64,000 bases of DNA, from the NCBI GenBank assembly GCA_030825115.1, contig JAPJQL010000017.1, forward strand, positions 1 through 64,000. Reading direction: 5' to 3'. The stretch's first letter is position 1. Every line of letters begins with the position of its first letter. Below, piece by piece: positions 51,623 to 60,178 of this stretch. A program made the translations under genes and the position numbers. The notes beneath the pieces were generated by a model. It saw nothing but the letters and a program-made list of their open reading frames with translations, searched no databases and was not told the origin of the DNA. Origin of the DNA: Lachnospiraceae bacterium (GTDB taxonomy: Bacteria > Bacillota > Clostridia > Lachnospirales > Lachnospiraceae).

Positions 51623-53602
51623 TTAATACAGTTTCACGCGTTTCTCCGGCGGTATATACATTCCGTCGCCTTCTTTGATATCAAACGCCGTATAAAAATC
51701 GTCCGTAGAGCTTAACACGGCGTTGACACGGGCCTTTGACGGGGCATGGTTGTCGTTTTGGATCTGGTCTTTCAGTTCTTCTTCGGTGATGGCGGTTGCC
51801 CAAATATTAGCGTAGCTTTCATACATTTCTTTTAAGGCGGCGGTATCGTTGCGAAGCATGGAGGAGATGACGGACAGGCTTCCGAGGTCTGCGATGTTTT
51901 CGCCCAGGGTCAGCTCTCCATCTACCTTCAAGCCGGGTATCACCTCATAGGCACTAAAATAATCCACCACCTTTTTTGAACGCTCCAGAAAGCTTTGGCG
52001 GTCCCGGTCTGTCCACCAGTTGCGATAATTGCCCTTCTCGTCGTACAATGCGCCCATGTCATCAAAGGCGTGGGTGATTTCGTGGGCAATGATGCTGCCG
52101 ATTCCGCCTAAATTTGCAGCATAGCTTGCTTTTTCGTCATAAAACGGAGCCTGCAGCATAGCGGCAGGGAATACGATCTCGTTGGCAGAAGGAGCGTAAT
52201 ACGCGTTGAGGGTAACGGGAGACATGAGCCATTCTTCCCGGTCCACAATGGCTTTGGCTTTGCGCTGGTCGGCTGCGGCACTTTGCTGATGCACTGCCAC
52301 CGTATTATCGATGAAACTGCCTCCCTGACCGGTTGATTTTATGATGCCTTTTAAGTAGCTTTGATAGTGCTCCGGATAGCCGATCTTCACGACCATGGCA
52401 TCGATTTTCTTCACTGCCGCCTGCCGGCTCTCCTCACTGAGCCAATCAAGCTGCCGGATATTCGCCCGGTAAGCCGTCAGAATATCAGAAACCAGCTTTT
52501 GCACAGCGTCTTTTTTCTCCTTGTTGAAATGCTCTTTTGCGTACAATTCACCCAGCTCCATTGTGGCAAGCGTGCTGACAGCATCCCAGGCCAGGGTGTT
52601 TTCGTCCGGATCAAGCTGGTTGAATGTGGCATTGGCCTGACTAAATTTACTGTTCAAATAGAGGGCATATTCGTCATACAAAGAAATCAGGGTATATTTT
52701 TTTAACAGCTCCAAATGCTCCTCTGTTAAGCTGCTGTTTATGACGGAAAGCATGGCAGGGTTGATCACAACCCGGGTCCCATAGCCTGCCTGTCCGCTCT
52801 TTTTCAGAAAGTCAGACAGATTGATATTCAGCAGTTTTGCCTGCAGCTGCTCAAGAGTGAAGTAATTCATGATGTGCTCCGTATTGTTTTTCTCCGTTTG
52901 AGAAAGAGCAGTCTTTGAAAATTTTTCATAGAGTGTAAATAATTCGCCACTCCATTTTTCTGCTTCGGCAGATGACAGCCCGTCTGCCTGGAGCAGGGAG
53001 GAGATGTAGGTGTTGATGTCGCCTGACATATCGCCGGATTCCATTTGTTCTTTTTTTACCAGCTGCATCGGTTCTTCTAAAAACAGAGCGTAGCGAGAGG
53101 AGTCCCTGGGGTCAGGGTGTACTTCAAAGGTGAGCAGGCTCGATTTGCCCAGGTCCTTTTTGATTTTTGCCACTGCATCCAGATAAGCGGGAATGGAGTC
53201 GGCTGATTTGACAGCATCTGCATAGGGCTTGAGCGCCCCTAAGCCTGTTTGCTCCCGGCCTGATTTGTCCAGTGCCGTTTGATAAAGATCGGCGACAGTC
53301 CGCTCTGTGCTGCCGGTCTCGTAGGTTTCGCGGTTTTTCAAAAGGGACGAGGCCATGTCCTTCAATTGTCTGTCCAGGGCGTCAGAGCGTTCGCTGAATT
53401 GATCCCATCCCTCTGCGTCGTCATCGCTCTTTTTCTCCTGGAGCAGTTTGTCATTTGTATATGTATAAAAATCGTCCTGTAATCTCAGTTCTGTTGGCTG
53501 TATGGCGGCCGTTTCTGCTGATTTCATCTTTCCGCAGCCGGAAAAGAGCAGTGCAACCGCCAGTCCGACACTGAGTAGCGCCGCTGTTTTGTGTCGTTTC
53601 AT
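51623..53602 (-). CDS. M13-family zinc metallopeptidase, lipoprotein
   Basis: Neprilysin/PepO-like endopeptidase, 659 residues. Lipobox LFSGC puts it on the cell surface. The zinc site is IIAHEITHAFDD (His507, Glu508, His511) with Glu568 in GENIADLGSL; the C-terminal MYIPPEKRVKLY fits the family. Start ATG 53602 has AAGGAG upstream; an in-frame ATG at 53623 is less likely. It likely cleaves small extracellular peptides. Located between a HExxH lipoprotein and an amidase. Confidence 0.92.
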   Translation of the reverse strand: MKRHKTAALLSVGLAVALLFSGCGKMKSAETAAIQPTELRLQDDFYTYTNDKLLQEKKSDDDAEGWDQFSERSDALDRQLKDMASSLLKNRETYETGSTERTVADLYQTALDKSGREQTGLGALKPYADAVKSADSIPAYLDAVAKIKKDLGKSSLLTFEVHPDPRDSSRYALFLEEPMQLVKKEQMESGDMSGDINTYISSLLQADGLSSAEAEKWSGELFTLYEKFSKTALSQTEKNNTEHIMNYFTLEQLQAKLLNINLSDFLKKSGQAGYGTRVVINPAMLSVINSSLTEEHLELLKKYTLISLYDEYALYLNSKFSQANATFNQLDPDENTLAWDAVSTLATMELGELYAKEHFNKEKKDAVQKLVSDILTAYRANIRQLDWLSEESRQAAVKKIDAMVVKIGYPEHYQSYLKGIIKSTGQGGSFIDNTVAVHQQSAAADQRKAKAIVDREEWLMSPVTLNAYYAPSANEIVFPAAMLQAPFYDEKASYAANLGGIGSIIAHEITHAFDDMGALYDEKGNYRNWWTDRDRQSFLERSKKVVDYFSAYEVIPGLKVDGELTLGENIADLGSLSVISSMLRNDTAALKEMYESYANIWATAITEEELKDQIQNDNHAPSKARVNAVLSSTDDFYTAFDIKEGDGMYIPPEKRVKLY

Positions 53603-53615
53603 GGAATTGTTCTCC

Positions 53616-54986
53616 TTATTCATCTGCTTTTACAAAATAGATAGTGCGTCCGTCTTCCGTATGGGTGCTGACCTTAACGCTGTCTACTTTTAGTTTTTTG
53701 GTATCTACTGTCAGAATATCGCCCTTTGCTGTACTGATCATCGGCAGAGGAATATACAAAAACTGATTGCCCTCATGATCCACAGAATCGATCACATTGG
53801 CCTGGTGAAATTCAATCGACTTTCCGCCTGCTTTGAACTGATTGCTGTATTCAAGTGTGATCTGGTCGCCATCATAGCGGACGACACCGGCAGCCATCAT
53901 GCTGGACGTGGAAGCGGTTGTATCAATTTTTAAATAGGGCACACTGATATCTTTTTTTGCATCTGCCAAATCTTGAATGGCGGCAATGGATTTGGCATTG
54001 TAACTGTCAATGGCAGAGGATACCTTCGCCTCCATCTCCGGATCCATGTGGTCCGGGACGGCAGGAACATCTTTGAGCAGCAGTTCCTCAGCGGTCAGCC
54101 GGCTTTTATAAAAACTGTTCTTCCAGCCAGGCAGATGCCTGTCAAGAAGCAGGGCGGCCACAAAGCCGATCTCATAGCTTTCGTCATCCGCGGAGTAGAA
54201 GATTTTCGACCGCATGATGTCCTTATTTGCACCTTGATACAGATCCCCGGCGGTGGAATCCGCTGTCACAAGGGTGCTGAGATTGTCGCTGTACCTCGCC
54301 GTGGACTCAGCGATATCGGTGGACTTGATGTCCTCGTATTCCTTAGAAAACTCACTTTTCCATTTTTCCAGCCAGTACTTTGCCCTGCCCAGATGTTCCT
54401 GGTCGTCACCGGGGGTGTCATAGGCGTTTATAAGGCGTTGATAAATCATCTGCCGATAGAGGCGGGGCGCCTTTTCCAGGGGAAGGTTTTGAGCACGGTT
54501 TTCGCCATCGGTGCTGAACATGGCATCTCCCTGATAATAAAAATGCACGATTTCGTGTGTGGCCACGCGATAAGTCAGGTCCACCGCGTTCTTTTTGGAC
54601 ATGGACTGCTGCGTTACGCTCATGGCGATCGAGGGCTTGCCGTCAAACGTTATCTCCTCGTACCCATCGTCCATGGGGGGAGCGATCGTTTCGTATTCGG
54701 ATTTTTCCAGTAGTCTGCGCTCCCTGGTGTTTATAAGTACCGCCCCGGATACATTGCCCTCGTCTGTCAGCTGAAACAGGACGAGATTGTGGTTGTTGTA
54801 GTCATAGGCAGGCCAAACTTTATTCATGTGGGGCCAGTGGGCAGATATTTTCTCGTGGAGGGCAGTGGTAAATGCTGTTGCCGGGTGTTCGGCAGTGACT
54901 GGTTTACTTTTGCAGGCGGTTAAATTCAGCACTGATATCAGGCAAAGCGCCATGCCAAGCAGTGGTATTCTTTTTCTTTTTTTCAT
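53616..54986 (-). CDS. Surface lipoprotein with HExxH motif, unknown family
   Basis: 456 residues; lipobox LNLTAC (Cys25). No known family is recognised. Residues 142-151 read ATHEIVHFYY, giving His144, Glu145 and His148 of a zincin-type HExxH site, which suggests a second metallopeptidase or a relic of one. The C-terminal 100 residues look like a beta-rich domain (VVRYDGDQITLEYSNQFKAG). RBS GGAGAA precedes ATG 54986. It lies between the histidine kinase and the M13 peptidase. Confidence 0.7.
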   Translation of the reverse strand: MKKRKRIPLLGMALCLISVLNLTACKSKPVTAEHPATAFTTALHEKISAHWPHMNKVWPAYDYNNHNLVLFQLTDEGNVSGAVLINTRERRLLEKSEYETIAPPMDDGYEEITFDGKPSIAMSVTQQSMSKKNAVDLTYRVATHEIVHFYYQGDAMFSTDGENRAQNLPLEKAPRLYRQMIYQRLINAYDTPGDDQEHLGRAKYWLEKWKSEFSKEYEDIKSTDIAESTARYSDNLSTLVTADSTAGDLYQGANKDIMRSKIFYSADDESYEIGFVAALLLDRHLPGWKNSFYKSRLTAEELLLKDVPAVPDHMDPEMEAKVSSAIDSYNAKSIAAIQDLADAKKDISVPYLKIDTTASTSSMMAAGVVRYDGDQITLEYSNQFKAGGKSIEFHQANVIDSVDHEGNQFLYIPLPMISTAKGDILTVDTKKLKVDSVKVSTHTEDGRTIYFVKADE

Positions 54987-55002
54987 CGTTAAATTCTCCA
55001 AT

Positions 55003-56157
55003 TCATTTTATTTTGATGGTAAACTGTAATCCGTTCCCGACATTTTTGGCATGGATCTCCCAACCGTGCCTCAGGATAACTTCTCGTGTCAGTGCCAGCC
55101 CAATGCCCGTATTTCCATTCTTACCGGTATAGAATCGCTTGAAAATATTCTTTAAATCCTCATCGGAAACTCCTTCGCCATCATCCCGGATCACAATGCT
55201 GTTCTGCGTACAGCGCACCCAGATCGTGGTTTTGGCATAGCGGACGGCGTTGGAAAGGACATTGATGATGGCCCGCTCCAGCTGCACGGCATCGGCCCGC
55301 ACCACGCTGTCGGAAAGGTCCGCTTCGATACGAATCCCCTTCTTTTCCGCAAGAAATTCGATGGAGGTCAGGCAGTTGTTGAGCAGCGGTTCCAGCGGCA
55401 CCGAATCAAAGGAAAAGACGGTTTCCTCGCTCTCCATACGGGACAGGCTCAAAATTTCATCAATAAGGAAGGCCATTTTCTCTGTTTCCTCCATGATAAT
55501 ATCTGCTGCCTGCTTCTGGTCTTTGACTACGCCGCAGGAAAGTCCGTCTGCATAGCCCTGAATAACCGTAAGAGGGGTTTTTAGCTGGTGGGAGGCATTT
55601 TCAAACAGTTTCTTTTGTTTCCACTGTTCCTGCTCGATTATCTTGCCCAGATAGACGCCGACCAGGCAGGCGCCCACGCTGCAAAGGATCATGATCAGCA
55701 GCATCGCGATCCCGATTCTGGTGACCAGATGTTTTTCTGCCGTCACATCCACATAAGCGGCCAATAAAAAGTCCGGATCATCGGCGATGGGCTGTATGGA
55801 AATATAATAATTGCGGCCTGCGATTTTTGCGGCTGTGATCTCGCCCGCCGCAACCTCATTTCTCGACACCCATTCGATAAGGCTGTCTTTATAAGGCATC
55901 TGCGGTTCGTCGCTGTAGGTGGACTGGTAGTAGGAATTCTCGTCCCTTTCCAAATACAGCCCGGCAGCGAAGTAGGGAGAGAACCGATATTCCCAGCTGT
56001 TTGTCCATGTCACATTGGTATACTGACGGATCGCCTCGGCAGCCCCGTTTTGGATATACCGGTTCATCAGGACATGAAACACTGAAAAGACGACCATAAA
56101 GGTCAGCACGAAGGCAGTGCAAAGCAACCCGGCAATTTTACCTTTTGTACGTTTCAT
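55003..56157 (-). CDS. Sensor histidine kinase
   Basis: 384 residues. Two transmembrane helices (about 9-29 and 150-172) flank an extracellular sensor region of some 120 residues; then an H-box NASHQLKTPLTVIQGYADG with the phospho-His, an N-box (NVLSNAVRYA), DGEGVSDED and GIGLALTREV of the ATPase domain. No separate HAMP is evident. The start overlaps the response regulator stop (ATGA). Confidence 0.92.
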   Translation of the reverse strand: MKRTKGKIAGLLCTAFVLTFMVVFSVFHVLMNRYIQNGAAEAIRQYTNVTWTNSWEYRFSPYFAAGLYLERDENSYYQSTYSDEPQMPYKDSLIEWVSRNEVAAGEITAAKIAGRNYYISIQPIADDPDFLLAAYVDVTAEKHLVTRIGIAMLLIMILCSVGACLVGVYLGKIIEQEQWKQKKLFENASHQLKTPLTVIQGYADGLSCGVVKDQKQAADIIMEETEKMAFLIDEILSLSRMESEETVFSFDSVPLEPLLNNCLTSIEFLAEKKGIRIEADLSDSVVRADAVQLERAIINVLSNAVRYAKTTIWVRCTQNSIVIRDDGEGVSDEDLKNIFKRFYTGKNGNTGIGLALTREVILRHGWEIHAKNVGNGLQFTIKIK

Positions 56158-56840
56158 CGCAGTTCCTCCAATTGATAGCCATATCCCCAGCGGGACTGGA
56201 TGGCAACAGCGCTGTTAGCCGCTTTCAGCTTCTTGCGTACACGGCGGACGGTTTCGTCGGTGACGCGGGTCTCAACCTCCGCATTGATGCCCCAAACCTC
56301 TTTCAAAAGCTCGTTTCGTGAGATTGCCCGGTCATGATTCTGCATCATGTATTTAAGAAGCGCCATTTCATTCAGGGTGAGGCCGAGGTCATGTTCGCCG
56401 CAAAAGATTGTGTGCTTATTACCCGAGAAGGTCAGATCGCAAAATGACAGCTGCTCCTTCGGGGTACCGCGTTCCATCTCAATCCTGCGAAACAGCGCCT
56501 TAATGCGCATGACCAGCAGAGAGGGGCGAAAAGGCTTGATGAGATAGTCATCGCCTCCAAACGTGATGCCGGACACATAGTCCATCTCTCCCTCTTTTGC
56601 CGTTAAAATGATGATGGGCACGGTTGAGATCGCCCTGATTTGCTTGCAGATGGTGAGTCCGTCGCTGCCCGGCATCATGATATCCAGCACAACCAGATCA
56701 GAGGGCTGCTTTTGGAATTGGGCAAACAGCGCATCACCCGTTGCAAAAACTTCAACTGAAAAATCCGCACCTTCCAAAAACGATTTTAAAATATCTCTGA
56801 TATTCTCTTCATCATCTGCCGCATAAATCAGTTTTTTCAT
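56154..56840 (-). CDS. OmpR-family response regulator
   Basis: 228 residues. Receiver domain with DLVVLDIMMPGSDG (phosphorylated Asp), TAKEGEMD and a Lys in YLIKPF; C-terminal winged helix (LTLNEMALLKYMMQNHD, TVRRVRKKL). Start ATG 56840 with GGAGGTG upstream. First gene of the operon down to the amidase; a TATAAT is present upstream on the minus strand (56864-56869) but without a good -35, consistent with activation by the regulator itself. Confidence 0.93.
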   Translation of the reverse strand: MKKLIYAADDEENIRDILKSFLEGADFSVEVFATGDALFAQFQKQPSDLVVLDIMMPGSDGLTICKQIRAISTVPIIILTAKEGEMDYVSGITFGGDDYLIKPFRPSLLVMRIKALFRRIEMERGTPKEQLSFCDLTFSGNKHTIFCGEHDLGLTLNEMALLKYMMQNHDRAISRNELLKEVWGINAEVETRVTDETVRRVRKKLKAANSAVAIQSRWGYGYQLEELR

Positions 56841-56954
56841 AGACACCTCCATTTTTATTTTCATTATAAAAGATAAGTTTTAAATAATCACCTTAAAACG
56901 ACGTTGAATCTGTAAGAAATCTGTCACAGCGCATACCGCTCAGATCGCTGTTCA

Positions 56955-56983
56955 TTGACGATGTTTTTAGGACATGGTATACT
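56955..56983 (+). promoter_or_regulatory. Promoter of the diguanylate cyclase gene
   Basis: TTGACG (56955-56960), 17-bp spacer, TATACT (56978-56983), about 40 bases before the ATG at 57023. The intergenic region shared with the divergent response regulator gene is about 180 bp. Confidence 0.72.
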
Positions 56984-57022
56984 TGGCAGATAAATCCATA
57001 GTATACAAAAGAGGGCGCGGCG

Positions 57023-58336
57023 TTGAGGATAAAACATTCACTCACATCATTTATATTGTTAATGCTGTTAAATATAATCATAGTATTCCTGGTGATCACC
57101 TGCTACGGCACTCAAAATAAATATGACACCGAAACGGTATTAAATTATGCAGAGGGCAATTTTACCTATGTCCTTGATTCTTTGTTTTTTAATATCAGAT
57201 CGGCAGAAGTATTGGTTGAGGCCGGGCTGGACGATTTCAGCGAAGAAGATTTAAACACGTTGGTTTCTCCCATTCTCGAGAACCCCGGTGTGATCAACAT
57301 ATCATTTCTTCCTAACGGTGTTGTGGAACAGGTATATCCGATAGAGGGCAATGAAAAAGCGATCGGAGATAATGTTTTTGAAATGCCAAACAGAAGAACG
57401 GAGGCAATGATCGCTTTAGAAACAAAAGAGCCTATTTTATCCGGTCCTTATGAATTGACACAAGGCGGTATCGGACTGATCATGAGACAGGCGGTTTTTT
57501 TGAAAAATGAGCAGGGCGAGGAAACATTTTGGGGACTTGTTGCAGTGGTGTTAGATGCAGAAACAGTGTTGAAAAATATCCAGTTGGCATCGATTGAACA
57601 GCTGGGATTTTATTATGAACTGAGCAATGACATCAATGGGCAGGGGGCGCAGGTTATCATTAAAAGCGATAAATTTTCTGGCCGTAATGCCATGTACAGA
57701 ACCTTTGAACTGTCCAATGGCAGCTGGCATTTGGGAATATCAAAAGCTTTTGATATATGGCAGGTGGTAAAAATTTTATTGATATTCTCATTTGGCACCT
57801 TTTTAGCATTATCCCGCTGGCAAGTCCTGAGGAAAAAAGAAAACGAGATAGAAGAGATCCGATATAGTGCGTTGACGGATTATCTGACAGGGTTATATAA
57901 CAGAAAACAATTAAATGCAATTGAGGAGCAATTGGCAGAAAATCCTACGCCCTATACCGTGTTTTATATCGACTTAAACGACTTCAAACTGATTAACGAC
58001 ACTTACGGGCATGAAGTAGGAGATGAGTTCCTGGTTTTTGTGGCAAATGGCTTTAAGCGAATCATTCGCGCGAATGATATAGCAATCCGCATTGGCGGGG
58101 ATGAATTTGTCATCTTGCTGGCCAATGTGTCCGATGAGGCAACGGTTCACAGTTTTTGTGAACGTTTAGAAGAATTGCAAAAAGAAAAGATCGTATTCGA
58201 AGAAGGGGAATTATTCCCCTCCTTCAGCTATGGATATGCAGCTTTTCCCGCGGATGGAAAGAGCCTGAAAGAGGTGCTGCAGCGTGCAGATGACAATATG
58301 TACAGCTACAAGAAACAGCACAAAAACAAAAAATAA
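57023..58336 (+). CDS. Membrane diguanylate cyclase with CHASE-type sensor
   Basis: 437 residues. Transmembrane helices at about 10-28 and 245-262 flank an extracellular CHASE-like domain (LPNGVVEQVYPIEGNEKAIG, GPYELTQGGIGLIMRQAVF). The cytoplasmic GGDEF domain has an intact active site RIGGDEFVIL and a product-inhibition I-site RAND five residues before GGDEF, so it should make c-di-GMP and be feedback-inhibited. It converges with fetB, only 2 bp apart. Confidence 0.9.
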   Translation: MRIKHSLTSFILLMLLNIIIVFLVITCYGTQNKYDTETVLNYAEGNFTYVLDSLFFNIRSAEVLVEAGLDDFSEEDLNTLVSPILENPGVINISFLPNGVVEQVYPIEGNEKAIGDNVFEMPNRRTEAMIALETKEPILSGPYELTQGGIGLIMRQAVFLKNEQGEETFWGLVAVVLDAETVLKNIQLASIEQLGFYYELSNDINGQGAQVIIKSDKFSGRNAMYRTFELSNGSWHLGISKAFDIWQVVKILLIFSFGTFLALSRWQVLRKKENEIEEIRYSALTDYLTGLYNRKQLNAIEEQLAENPTPYTVFYIDLNDFKLINDTYGHEVGDEFLVFVANGFKRIIRANDIAIRIGGDEFVILLANVSDEATVHSFCERLEELQKEKIVFEEGELFPSFSYGYAAFPADGKSLKEVLQRADDNMYSYKKQHKNKK

Positions 58337-58338
58337 AA

Positions 58339-59115
58339 TCATTGGCAAATGATCTGGGTGTTCTTATCAAATAAGGTTTTGTAGCCAAAGTACAAGGCCA
58401 CGAAGCTTGAGCAGGTAACTGCGGTACAGATTGCGATCATGATTGCGATCTGATAAAGGATCGCTGTGGTTGGCAGCGTTCCGGCCAAGATCTGTCCCGT
58501 CATCATGCCCGGCAACGAGACGATCCCCATTCCCACCATGGAATTGAGCGTCGGCAGCATTGCGGTTTCAAGGGCTTGTGTAACGAATGGCAGCAGGATT
58601 TTTTTCGGAGCTGCGCCTGCACAAAGCAAAGCATGGATCCGCGTCCGCTGGCCGTTCAGGCTCTCCCGAAGTGTTTTGATCCCGAGTGAAACACCGGTCA
58701 TGGTATTTCCCATCAGCATTCCGGAAATGGGGATGGCATATTGGGGATTGAAGATACTCTCTCCAACCACGGCATATATAAAAAAGATAAGGACCGCAAT
58801 CCCTGACAGGCTGACAGCCGCTGCGACGACAAGCTGGAAGCGTTTGTTCAGGCCTTTGTTTCTCGACAAAACACGATGGATCGTAAAGACTGTCATTGCA
58901 GCAAGATAAGCGATGGTGAATAAAGGAGACGGGTTTTTGAAAATGTATGTAAGGATCAACCCGGCAAGTGTTAGCTGCACAGTCATTTTCATGCTTGCTG
59001 CGATCAGCAGTCTGGTCTGATCAATATGGCATTTTCTCATAATTGCAGCTACAATGACAAGCAGGAGATAGACCAGGGCAAATTGCCATATTTGTAATTC
59101 AACGACACCGTTCAT
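58339..59115 (-). CDS. fetB: FetB-like (UPF0014) ABC permease
   Basis: Integral membrane protein of about seven helices, 258 residues, matching YbbM/FetB, which with FetA exports iron or protects from oxidative stress in E. coli; some relatives transport other metals. Family features: MLMGNTMTGVSLGIKTLRESL and MVGMGIVSLPGMMTGQILAG. Start ATG 59115 has GGAGG upstream; it overlaps fetA by 17 bp. Confidence 0.85.
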   Translation of the reverse strand: MNGVVELQIWQFALVYLLLVIVAAIMRKCHIDQTRLLIAASMKMTVQLTLAGLILTYIFKNPSPLFTIAYLAAMTVFTIHRVLSRNKGLNKRFQLVVAAAVSLSGIAVLIFFIYAVVGESIFNPQYAIPISGMLMGNTMTGVSLGIKTLRESLNGQRTRIHALLCAGAAPKKILLPFVTQALETAMLPTLNSMVGMGIVSLPGMMTGQILAGTLPTTAILYQIAIMIAICTAVTCSSFVALYFGYKTLFDKNTQIICQ

Positions 59116-59737
59116 GATCTGCCTCCAATCGAATCGTTGCATCTGAAAATTTTTCAATCAGGCTGTCATTGTGGCAGACGCAGATGGCTGTGATCTGCTG
59201 TGATCTGCAATAGTCACGGATACTGGATAAAAGGGCGATCGATGTGGCTTCATCCAAAGCGGCCGTAGGTTCATCCAGCAACAAAACCTTAGAAGCCAGG
59301 GACAGGAAGATCGCCAAAAATACTCTCTGACGTTCCCCGCCGGAGAGCGTGGTGCAATCATCAGAGGGGGTGAAATTCACGCAGCAGGTTTCCAGATACT
59401 GTTTCATTTGATGGGGAGACGGCGGTGTTTCTTCTCGGGCCTCATAGTAAAACCGAAAGTTGTCCTCTATGCTGCCGTCAAGAAGAAATACCGCCTGCGG
59501 AGCTAAAAGCACCTCTTTTCTGTATTGAAGCACCGGAAGCCCGGCAATATTTTTGCCCTGATACATGATCGTCCCCTGAGACGGCAGCACAGTCCTGTTG
59601 AGCAGCTTCAGATATGTGCTTTTCCCGCAGCCACTTGCTCCGGCTATGAATGTGAATGATCTCTCAGCAATGCTTATCTCCGGATAGGTGATCAAATCGC
59701 GAAACTGCATCTGATTCTCTGAGTGGATGAAATCCAT
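59099..59737 (-). CDS. fetA: FetA-like ABC ATPase
   Basis: 212 residues: Walker A GASGCGKST, signature LSGGERQRVFLA, Walker B VLLLDEPTAALDE and H-loop VCHND. Start ATG 59737 follows AAGGAGG; the upstream in-frame ATG would overlap the operator. It pairs with fetB and diverges from padR, which presumably controls it. Confidence 0.85.
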   Translation of the reverse strand: MDFIHSENQMQFRDLITYPEISIAERSFTFIAGASGCGKSTYLKLLNRTVLPSQGTIMYQGKNIAGLPVLQYRKEVLLAPQAVFLLDGSIEDNFRFYYEAREETPPSPHQMKQYLETCCVNFTPSDDCTTLSGGERQRVFLAIFLSLASKVLLLDEPTAALDEATSIALLSSIRDYCRSQQITAICVCHNDSLIEKFSDATIRLEADHERCR

Positions 59738-59750
59738 GATACATGCCTCC

Positions 59751-59779
59751 TTGAAAATTCTGGGTAAATAAGCTATAAT
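59751..59779 (+). promoter_or_regulatory. Promoter of padR
   Basis: TTGAAA (59751-59756), 17-bp spacer, TATAAT (59774-59779). The -10 box is the outer part of the left operator arm. Confidence 0.75.
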
Positions 59780-59817
59780 GATATCGAAAGTCAATATCGA
59801 AAATCGATATCATTATA
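59774..59817. promoter_or_regulatory. Symmetric operator between padR and fetAB
   Basis: TATAATGATATCGA (59774-59787) and TCGATATCATTATA (59804-59817) are perfect 14-bp inverted arms with a 16-bp spacer that holds a third ATATCGA. The operator includes both -10 boxes and both predicted start sites, so a bound PadR dimer pair would block both promoters. Confidence 0.82.
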
Positions 59818-59840
59818 GCACAGGAGGTCAGCCCATGCAA
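59812..59840 (-). promoter_or_regulatory. Promoter of fetAB
   Basis: On the minus strand: TTGCAT (59835-59840), 17-bp spacer, TATAAT (59812-59817). Its -35 box is the start codon region ATGCAA of padR. Confidence 0.72.
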
Positions 59841-60137
59841 GAGCCGATCATCAGAAAGCTGTTTTTAGCTTTTATACAGATCCACATTCTTCACCATGCT
59901 TCCCAAGAACCTGTCTACGGAACCGGGATGATGGAAGAGTTGAAACGGCACGGCTACGAGGTCAGCGCCGGCACACTGTATCCAATCCTTCACAACCTTG
60001 AAAAGAGTGGATTGCTTACATCAAATACGGAAAATGTCAATGGAAAAACAAGAAAATACTATTCCACAACACAAGAGGGGAGAGCGGTGTTGGATCAGGC
60101 AAAAATAAAAATCCGGGAATTGACCGATGAGTTGTGA
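59835..60137 (+). CDS. PadR-family transcriptional regulator
   Basis: 100 residues: winged-helix PadR with YGTGMMEELKRHGYEVSAGTLYPILHNLEKSGLL and a beta-wing NGKTRKYYSTT. Start ATG 59835 has AGGAGG upstream; the open frame runs further upstream through the operator. Likely autorepressor and repressor of fetAB; the inducer is unknown. Confidence 0.88.
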   Translation: MQEPIIRKLFLAFIQIHILHHASQEPVYGTGMMEELKRHGYEVSAGTLYPILHNLEKSGLLTSNTENVNGKTRKYYSTTQEGRAVLDQAKIKIRELTDEL

Positions 60138-60178
60138 TGATAGAATATTAACGAGGCTATGTTGAGGAGGATGGGCGT

